Assembly (NCBI GenBank): GCA_937901285.1
Contig: CALCHI010000446.1
Location: 1-10,847, forward strand
Origin: UBA8437 sp003445035
Lineage (GTDB): Bacteria > Planctomycetota > Planctomycetia > Planctomycetales > Planctomycetaceae
Reading direction: 5' to 3'
DNA: 10,847 nt
The translations under genes and the position numbers were made by a program. This document shows positions 6,724 to 10,847 of the stretch, piece after piece (the first letter of the stretch is position 1; each line of letters opens with the position of its first letter). The notes under the pieces are model-generated. The model had not been told where the DNA came from. It saw only the letters and a program-made list of their open reading frames with translations, and made no database searches.

Positions 6724-8184
6724 ATGATTTTGTTTCCGTCGCGTTTCCGCATTCTCTCCGGCCTGCTGTTGCTGGCCGCGGTGGTTGTCGTGCCCGCCGC
6801 GGCGCGGGGCGAGGTCAGCCTGGCAACCGTCTTTGCTGATCACATGGTGTTGCAGAGGGGCCGGGCCGTCCCGGTGTGGGGCTCGGCGGCGGCCGGCGAA
6901 CAGGTCGGCGTCTCGATCGGCAAGCAGACCCGTTCGACAAAGGCCGATGCGGCCGGGCTGTGGAAAGTGATGCTGGAGGCGATGCCGGCCGGGGGACCAC
7001 ATCAGTTGGTCATTCGGGCGACCAACACGCTGAAGGTCACCGACGTGCTGGTCGGTGAGGTCTGGCTGGCCAGTGGCCAGAGCAACATGGCGATGCCGGT
7101 CCGGCGTTGCCGCGACGCCAAGGCGGAACAGGAAGCGGCCAACTTCCCGAAGGTCCGGATGTTCACCGTCAAGCGGTCGGCCAAGCTGGCGCCCCAGTCC
7201 GATTGCCAGGGCCAGTGGCAGGTCTGCAGTCCGCAGACGGTGGGAGGGTTTTCCGGTGCCGCCTACTTCTTCGGACGCCGCCTGCACGCCGAGCTCGGCG
7301 TGCCGGTGGGCCTGATCAACTCGTCCTGGGGTGGCACGGCGATCGAGGCCTGGACCAGTCTCGACGTGCAGAAACAGGACAGCCGCCTGGCGAGCGTCTT
7401 CGCTCCGTGGAAGAACAAGCCCGCGGCCAACCGCAACAAGCCCGCCAATCTCTACAACGGCATGATCCAGCCCCTGGTCGGCTACGGCATCCGGGGTGCG
7501 ATCTGGTACCAGGGCGAGAGGAACTCGAAGTCGGTTCCCGCGGCCCGGCTCTACCGGCACCAGTTGCCGCTGTTGATCAACGACTGGCGGAAGCGGTGGG
7601 GGCAGGGGGGACCCGAGAATTTCCCGTTCTTCTGGGTCCAGTTGCCCAATTTCAAGGCCCGGCAGGTGGATCCCAACCCGGTCACGTCGTGGGCGGTGAT
7701 GCGGGAGAGCATGCAACAGGTGTTGAAACAGCCGGCCACCGGAATGGCCGTGACGATCGACGTGGGAGAAGCTCGTGACATCCACCCGAAGAACAAGCAG
7801 GATGTCGGCCACCGCCTGGCCCAGGCGGCGCTGGCCGTGGCGTACAAGAAGGGGCTGGTCCCGATGGGTCCGTTGATGCGGTCGGTGACGATCGAGGATT
7901 CCCGCGTGCGGGTGCAGTTTGATCACGTGGGAGAGAAGCTGGTCGTGCGGGGCAAGCAACAGCTGGTCAAGGGGTTCGCCCTGGCCGGTCCTGACAAGGT
8001 GTTTCATCCGGCGGTGGCGCGGGTCGAGGACAACACCGTTGTGGTGGAGTCGAAAGAGGTCCCTGACCCGATCGCAGTACGCTACGCGTTTGCCGACAAC
8101 CCCGAGGTCAATCTCTACAACTCGGCCGGAATTCCCGCGGCTCCGTTTCGGACCGATGACTGGGAACCGGCCGCAGGACCCTGA
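6724..8184 (+). CDS. Secreted sialate O-acetylesterase-family esterase (SASA domain)
   Basis: 486 aa. The signal peptide is LLLLAAVVVVPAAARG (residues 14-29), so it is exported. An N-terminal beta domain starts FADHMVLQRGRAVPVWG (37-53), followed by the SGNH-hydrolase core: ASGQSNMAMP (116-125) with nucleophile S120, then INSSWGGTAIEAW (198-210), WYQGERN (261-267), and the Asp-His pair D352/H354 in ARDIHPKNKQDVGHRLA (350-366). A closing beta region ends with NLYNSAGIPAAPFRTDDW (463-480), the normal end of these proteins, so the gene is full length. The family removes acetyl groups from sugars. In bacteria without sialic acid metabolism the substrate is more likely acetylated plant or algal polysaccharide; that is inference. 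WYQGERN differs from the common WYQGESN. The next gene begins 30 bp downstream on the same strand and may be cotranscribed. Confidence 0.93.
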   Translation: MILFPSRFRILSGLLLLAAVVVVPAAARGEVSLATVFADHMVLQRGRAVPVWGSAAAGEQVGVSIGKQTRSTKADAAGLWKVMLEAMPAGGPHQLVIRATNTLKVTDVLVGEVWLASGQSNMAMPVRRCRDAKAEQEAANFPKVRMFTVKRSAKLAPQSDCQGQWQVCSPQTVGGFSGAAYFFGRRLHAELGVPVGLINSSWGGTAIEAWTSLDVQKQDSRLASVFAPWKNKPAANRNKPANLYNGMIQPLVGYGIRGAIWYQGERNSKSVPAARLYRHQLPLLINDWRKRWGQGGPENFPFFWVQLPNFKARQVDPNPVTSWAVMRESMQQVLKQPATGMAVTIDVGEARDIHPKNKQDVGHRLAQAALAVAYKKGLVPMGPLMRSVTIEDSRVRVQFDHVGEKLVVRGKQQLVKGFALAGPDKVFHPAVARVEDNTVVVESKEVPDPIAVRYAFADNPEVNLYNSAGIPAAPFRTDDWEPAAGP

Positions 8185-8214
8185 CCTGGCCGCCGCGGAC
8201 CGCTGGATAAAAAC

Positions 8215-9150
8215 GTGACGCCCAACGAACCCTACCTGCTGCGGCTGAGCAATCGGTTGGCGACGGCTCTGTTGCCGATGGACCCCGAACGCAGGGACCG
8301 CCACCGCGGGTTCCTGTTGTCCCAGCAATTGCCCGACGGGGGGTTCCGTGGTCGCGAGGGCGATTCGGACCTCTACTACACCAGCTTCGCCGTCCGCGGC
8401 CTGTCGATGCTCGGCGGGCTGGGTGAGGCCGAGTGTGAGAGCATTGGCCGTTATGTGCTGGCCTGCCGCTCGCAGGAACTCTCGGTCATCGATCTCGTCA
8501 GCTGGCTCTACAGCGGACTTGTCGTGCAGTTGGCCGGGGGGCCCGATCCGCTGTCGGGGGCTCCCGGGGAGTTCGTCGATGCGATCGCCGAGTCGCTGGA
8601 GAGCACCCGGACGGCCGACGGCGGTTACGCTCGAACAACCGAGGGGTCAGCCGGCAGCACCTACCACTCGTTCATGGTCGCCCTGGCCTACGAGTTGCTG
8701 GGCCGGACGGTGCCCGAGCCGAACCGGATGATCCAGTTCGTGTACGACCGCCAGCGTGACGACGGCGGCTTCGTCGAGATTTCTCCGATGAAGCGGAGTG
8801 GAACCAACCCCACGGCGGCGGCGGTGGCGTTGCTGGTGATGCTGGGTGGGATGGACGATGAGCTCCGGGAGGACGTCGGCGAGTTCCTGGGCATCGTCAA
8901 GGGGGACGAGGGCGGTTTCCTGGCCAACACGCGAATCCCTTTCAGCGACGGACTCTCGACGTTCACCGGTCTGTTGACCGTACAGGATCTGGAGTTGGAG
9001 GGGGTGTTGAGGCCCGAGCGGGCCGAGGCGTTTATTGCCGGTGAACTGGAGTTTCCGACCGGCGGGTTTCGCGGCGCGGCGTGGGACACCCAGGCCGATG
9101 TCGAGTACACCTTCTACGGGCTGGGGACGCTGGCGTTGCTGTGGTGCTGA
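8215..9150 (+). CDS. Prenyltransferase/squalene-oxidase repeat protein (protein prenyltransferase beta-subunit-like)
   Basis: 311 aa, no signal peptide. The start is GTG 8215, 30 bp after the esterase stop, with no good Shine-Dalgarno site; it is preferred over ATG 8278 because the intervening residues form the usual first helix (YLLRLSNRLATALL). The body is a set of alpha-alpha repeats, each opening with GGF/GGY: 42-44, 136-138, 184-186, 233-235 and 283-285. This is the PF00432 pattern of farnesyl/geranylgeranyl transferase beta subunits. When the last two repeats are aligned by eye with eukaryotic beta subunits, the zinc Asp is kept (D245 in SDGLST), but the zinc Cys becomes L247 and the zinc His becomes Y298 (DVEYTFY). 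A zinc-dependent thiol prenylation is therefore doubtful, and a binding or terpenoid role is possible. Its stop lies 4 bp from that of the convergent radical SAM gene. Confidence 0.83.
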   Translation: MTPNEPYLLRLSNRLATALLPMDPERRDRHRGFLLSQQLPDGGFRGREGDSDLYYTSFAVRGLSMLGGLGEAECESIGRYVLACRSQELSVIDLVSWLYSGLVVQLAGGPDPLSGAPGEFVDAIAESLESTRTADGGYARTTEGSAGSTYHSFMVALAYELLGRTVPEPNRMIQFVYDRQRDDGGFVEISPMKRSGTNPTAAAVALLVMLGGMDDELREDVGEFLGIVKGDEGGFLANTRIPFSDGLSTFTGLLTVQDLELEGVLRPERAEAFIAGELEFPTGGFRGAAWDTQADVEYTFYGLGTLALLWC

Positions 9151-9154
9151 TTTC

Positions 9155-10252
9155 CTAGAAGAACAGCCGCAGTTGTCCCGAGGTCGGTGTGGGGGGGCGG
9201 AAGGCGTCAGCCGAGAGGGGTGGGAGTCCCTGCCCGAGTCCGTAGCGGGCGGCGAAGACCTCGAATGTGTTGCGAATCTGTTCGGCCAGGGGCCCGGTGC
9301 CTCGCATTCGTCGCCCGAACTGCGTATCGCTGAGCTGGCCGTCCCGCACACTGCGGATCCGTCCCAGCACGCGTTCGGCCGCATCGGGCAGGGTGCGGGA
9401 GACCCAGTCGACGAACACGGTTTCGACGGCCAGGGGCAACCGGAGCATCTGCCACGACGCCGAACGGGCTCCGGCGTCGGCCGCGGCTTCGAGGATGGCG
9501 GGGACCTCGCTGTCGGTCAGGCCCGGGATGATCGGTGCCAGCATCACCCGGACGGGGATGCCGGCTTCAGAGAGAGTGGCGATCGTCCGCAGCCGCGCCT
9601 CGGGAGAGCTGGTGCGGGGTTCGAGTTTTCGAGCGAGGCCGGCGTCGAGGGTGGTGAGGCTGAGTGAAACGCTGACGGCGCCATGATGGTTGAGTTGTTC
9701 GAGCAGGTCGAGGTCGCGGACCAGCATCGCGTTCTTGGTGATCAGGCCGATCGGTTGCCGTGCCTCGGCAGCGACCGCCAGGCAACCTCGCGTCAGTTTC
9801 AGCGTGCGTTCGATGGGCTGGTAACAGTCGGTGACGCCCGAGAAGGCGATCGTAGAGGGGTCCCATCCGGGGCGGTTCAACCAGTCGCGGAACAGGTCGG
9901 GAGCCTGGTGCTTGACGACGATGCGGGTTTCGAAGTCGAGTCCCGCATCGAATCCGAGAAACTCGTGGCTGGGGCGGGCGTAGCAATAGGCACAGCCGTG
10001 TTCGCAACCCCGGTAGGGATTGAGACTGTAGGTGAAGGGGATGTCGGGGCTGTCGTTGCGGCTGACGATCGAGCGGGACGAGTCGGCGAGGAATTCGGTG
10101 CGGGGACCTCGTTGAGAGACCGGTTCGCCGGATCCGTCACCGGCCGCGGCCGCGGCTTCGGGGTCGGGAACCACTTCGAGGGGCACGAAGCGGTTTTGCG
10201 GCCGCAGATCGGTGCCGCGGCCGCGGGGTGGTCCGGGGGCGGGATGGTTCAC
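9155..10252 (-). CDS. PA0069-family radical SAM protein
   Basis: 365 aa, cytoplasmic. The start is GTG 10252. The N-terminus RGRGTDLRPQNRF (10-22) matches the GRG...NRF opening typical of this family, which supports the start despite a weak ribosome site. The 4Fe-4S cluster cysteines that bind S-adenosylmethionine are C83, C87 and C90 in YRGCEHGCAYCYARPSHEF. Further family blocks are GVTDCYQPIERTLKLTRGCL, KLEPRTSSP and MLAPIIPGLTDSE. It belongs to the group distantly related to spore photoproduct lyase (Rv2578c/PA0069-like); the reaction is not established to my knowledge. Between the N-terminal motif and the core is a low-complexity stretch with five alanines (about 33-37). It is divergent from ispE. 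Confidence 0.92.
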   Translation of the reverse strand: MNHPAPGPPRGRGTDLRPQNRFVPLEVVPDPEAAAAAGDGSGEPVSQRGPRTEFLADSSRSIVSRNDSPDIPFTYSLNPYRGCEHGCAYCYARPSHEFLGFDAGLDFETRIVVKHQAPDLFRDWLNRPGWDPSTIAFSGVTDCYQPIERTLKLTRGCLAVAAEARQPIGLITKNAMLVRDLDLLEQLNHHGAVSVSLSLTTLDAGLARKLEPRTSSPEARLRTIATLSEAGIPVRVMLAPIIPGLTDSEVPAILEAAADAGARSASWQMLRLPLAVETVFVDWVSRTLPDAAERVLGRIRSVRDGQLSDTQFGRRMRGTGPLAEQIRNTFEVFAARYGLGQGLPPLSADAFRPPTPTSGQLRLFF

Positions 10253-10312
10253 TGTGTTGTCTCGCAGACGGACGAACTGGTCGCTGCTGAAGAGAAGCCC
10301 GGAGCTGGTTGG

Positions 10313-10340
10313 GTTGTACCCGATGTCGGAGTGCGGTCAA
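10313..10340 (-). promoter_or_regulatory. Candidate promoter of the radical SAM gene
   Basis: Minus strand TTGACC (10340 to 10335), a 16-nt spacer and TACAAC (10318 to 10313). The -35 box and spacer length are the same as in the tRNA-Asp promoter of this window. The start would lie near 10306, about 54 nt before the GTG. Confidence 0.55.
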
Positions 10341-10361
10341 TGGCCCCGGGGATGCGGGGGG

Positions 10362-10391
10362 TTGACTCGGCTGGAGAGATCCGGGTAGATT
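10362..10391 (+). promoter_or_regulatory. Candidate promoter of ispE
   Basis: TTGACT (10362-10367), an 18-nt spacer and TAGATT (10386-10391); matches are 5/6 and 4/6. Transcription would begin near 10398, leaving a leader of about 175 nt before ispE. Confidence 0.5.
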
Positions 10392-10404
10392 TTGCGGCAG
10401 GAAT

Positions 10405-10423
10405 GGTCCGCTGGAGGCGGACC
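10405..10423 (+). other. Stem-loop at the 5' end of the ispE leader
   Basis: GGTCCGC-TGGAG-GCGGACC: a perfect, GC-rich 7-bp stem with a 5-nt loop, starting just after the predicted transcription start. No T-run follows directly (GTTTTG begins 6 nt later), so it is a poor terminator. It could stabilise the mRNA 5' end. Confidence 0.5.
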
Positions 10424-10435
10424 GGAACGTTTTGC

Positions 10436-10454
10436 AGAAAACGGGAGAAAACGG
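10436..10454 (+). repeat. Tandem AGAAAACGG repeat in the ispE leader
   Basis: AGAAAACGG occurs at 10436-10444 and 10446-10454, a 10-bp period close to one helical turn. It may be a protein-binding site or chance in an A-rich patch. Confidence 0.4.
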
Positions 10455-10551
10455 AGTTTCCCACACCGCTTTTGACGCTCACGACAACTCCGATCGATGA
10501 GCCGTTGTGGTTTTGTACCGCGTGGCTGGTTGGTCGTTGCAGGTGAGGCGT

Positions 10552-10569
10552 GGCATGAGGGGCATGAGG
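10552..10569 (+). repeat. Perfect tandem duplication GGCATGAGG at the ispE ribosome site
   Basis: Two adjacent 9-bp copies at 10552-10560 and 10561-10569, ending 4 nt before the ispE ATG. Each brings a GAGG ribosome-site core and an out-of-frame ATG. The ATG at 10555 opens an 11-codon ORF (MRGMRLDADSP, stop 10588-10590) that overlaps the ispE start. Confidence 0.6.
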
Positions 10570-10573
10570 CTCG

Positions 10574-10847
10574 ATGCTGATTCGCCATGACGGCGCAGCG
10601 CTGAGGGTTGATGCCCCGGCCAAGCTGAACTTGTTCCTGGAAGTCCTGGGCAAGCGAGAGGATGGGTTTCATGAGTTGGAAACACTCATGGTCACGATCT
10701 CGCTGCATGACACCCTGCGTTTCACGGAGGAACCCACACCAGAGATTCGGCTGCGTTGTCATGGCCCGGGTGTCGTCGGCGGGACGGTGCCTCCAGGCGA
10801 TGACAATCTCGTCGTCCGTGCGGCTCGGCTTTTGCAGGAGCATTCGG
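10574..10847 (+). CDS. ispE: 4-diphosphocytidyl-2-C-methyl-D-erythritol kinase, N-terminal part (cut by window edge)
   Basis: The first 91 residues of IspE, the GHMP-family kinase that phosphorylates CDP-methylerythritol in the MEP (non-mevalonate) isoprenoid pathway in the cytoplasm. Recognised from DAPAKLNLFLEVLGKREDGF (13-32), continuing HELETLM: K17 and N19 are the conserved Lys and Asn of the APAKLNL motif, and H33 falls in the conserved DG(Y/F)H substrate motif. GDDNLVVRAARLLQ (about 76-89) is also typical. The glycine-rich ATP loop lies beyond the window. ATG 10574 is the first possible start, because an in-frame TGA sits at 10565-10567. The tandem GGCATGAGG repeat supplies GAGG at 4 nt and GAGGGG at 11 nt upstream, neither ideally spaced. 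The frame runs open to the window end. Confidence 0.93.
   Translation, partial: MLIRHDGAALRVDAPAKLNLFLEVLGKREDGFHELETLMVTISLHDTLRFTEEPTPEIRLRCHGPGVVGGTVPPGDDNLVVRAARLLQEHS

Larger units (their letters stand above)
10253..10573. other. 321-bp divergent spacer between the radical SAM gene and ispE
   Basis: It holds two back-to-back promoters (10313-10340 minus, 10362-10391 plus), a 7-bp hairpin, a tandem 10-bp repeat and a tandem 9-bp repeat, all described separately. The part 10400-10560 is visibly less GC-rich than the genes around it. No conserved protein or known RNA family was recognised in it. Confidence 0.6.

Noticed and set aside
6571..8328. 585-aa minus-strand ORF, longer than the plus-strand gene it overlaps
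   Set aside because: It is antisense to the SASA esterase, which has a signal peptide, ribosome site and all catalytic motifs. The antisense product is Arg/His/Pro/Gln-rich without a recognisable domain, as expected from a GC-rich third-position shadow.
9683..10546. 287-aa plus-strand ORF running from inside the radical SAM gene into the ispE leader
   Set aside because: Most of it is antisense to a well-supported gene. The Val/Gly/Glu-rich sequence has no domain.
10403..10546. 47-codon ORF in the ispE leader (starting MVRWRRTG)
   Set aside because: It starts about 5 nt from the predicted transcript start with no usable ribosome site, its start codon runs into the hairpin, and its codon use lacks the usual third-position bias. 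Kept only as a possibility if ribosome profiling showed signal.

Overview
The window is GC-rich and gene-dense, and its gene content looks like a member of the Planctomycetota, probably marine or free-living. The reasons are a secreted family-10 pectate-lyase-like protein, a sialate O-acetylesterase (SASA) family esterase, a secreted gluzincin-type metallopeptidase, several GTG starts, few strong Shine-Dalgarno sites, and strong coding bias that produces long antisense shadow ORFs. The assignment rests on family content and style only; no rRNA or other phylogenetic marker is complete here.

Layout from left to right. (1) The 5' two-thirds of a tRNA-Asp(GUC) gene on the minus strand, with a good sigma70-type promoter. 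(2) A plus-strand secreted pectate-lyase-like protein (185-1633), convergent with a minus-strand sugar isomerase/epimerase-like TIM barrel (1640-2452). (3) A divergent spacer with repeated GCCGAAA heptamers, then a plus-strand secreted HEATH zinc metallopeptidase carrying a C-terminal LecA (PA-IL)-like domain (2587-3864). (4) A minus-strand two-gene operon: a MATE exporter (5047-6495) followed by a class-V PLP enzyme (3866-5050), joined by an ATGA overlap. (5) A divergent spacer holding a perfect 15-bp palindrome and a degenerate copy of it exactly 100 bp away, then plus-strand genes for a secreted SASA esterase (6724-8184) and a prenyltransferase beta-subunit-like repeat protein (8215-9150). 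(6) A minus-strand PA0069-type radical SAM protein (9155-10252), then a 321-bp spacer with two back-to-back promoters. (7) The start of ispE (10574 to the window edge) of the MEP isoprenoid pathway, preceded by a long, structured leader.

How the parts may work together. The pectate-lyase-like protein, the SASA esterase and possibly the sugar isomerase fit breakdown of acidic or acetylated polysaccharide, but they lie in separate transcription units and do not form a classical utilisation locus: no SusCD, sulfatase cluster or sigma/anti-sigma pair is present. The MATE/PLP-enzyme pair is the only tightly coupled unit. All three convergent gene pairs end within 1-6 bp of each other, leaving no room for a dedicated terminator.

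I did not find a clear new defence system, mobile element, CRISPR array or biosynthetic cluster. The points most worth checking are the paired operator-like palindromes before the MATE operon, the peptidase-lectin fusion, the prenyltransferase-like protein that seems to have lost its zinc ligands, and the ispE leader with its hairpin, two tandem repeats and overlapping small ORF.
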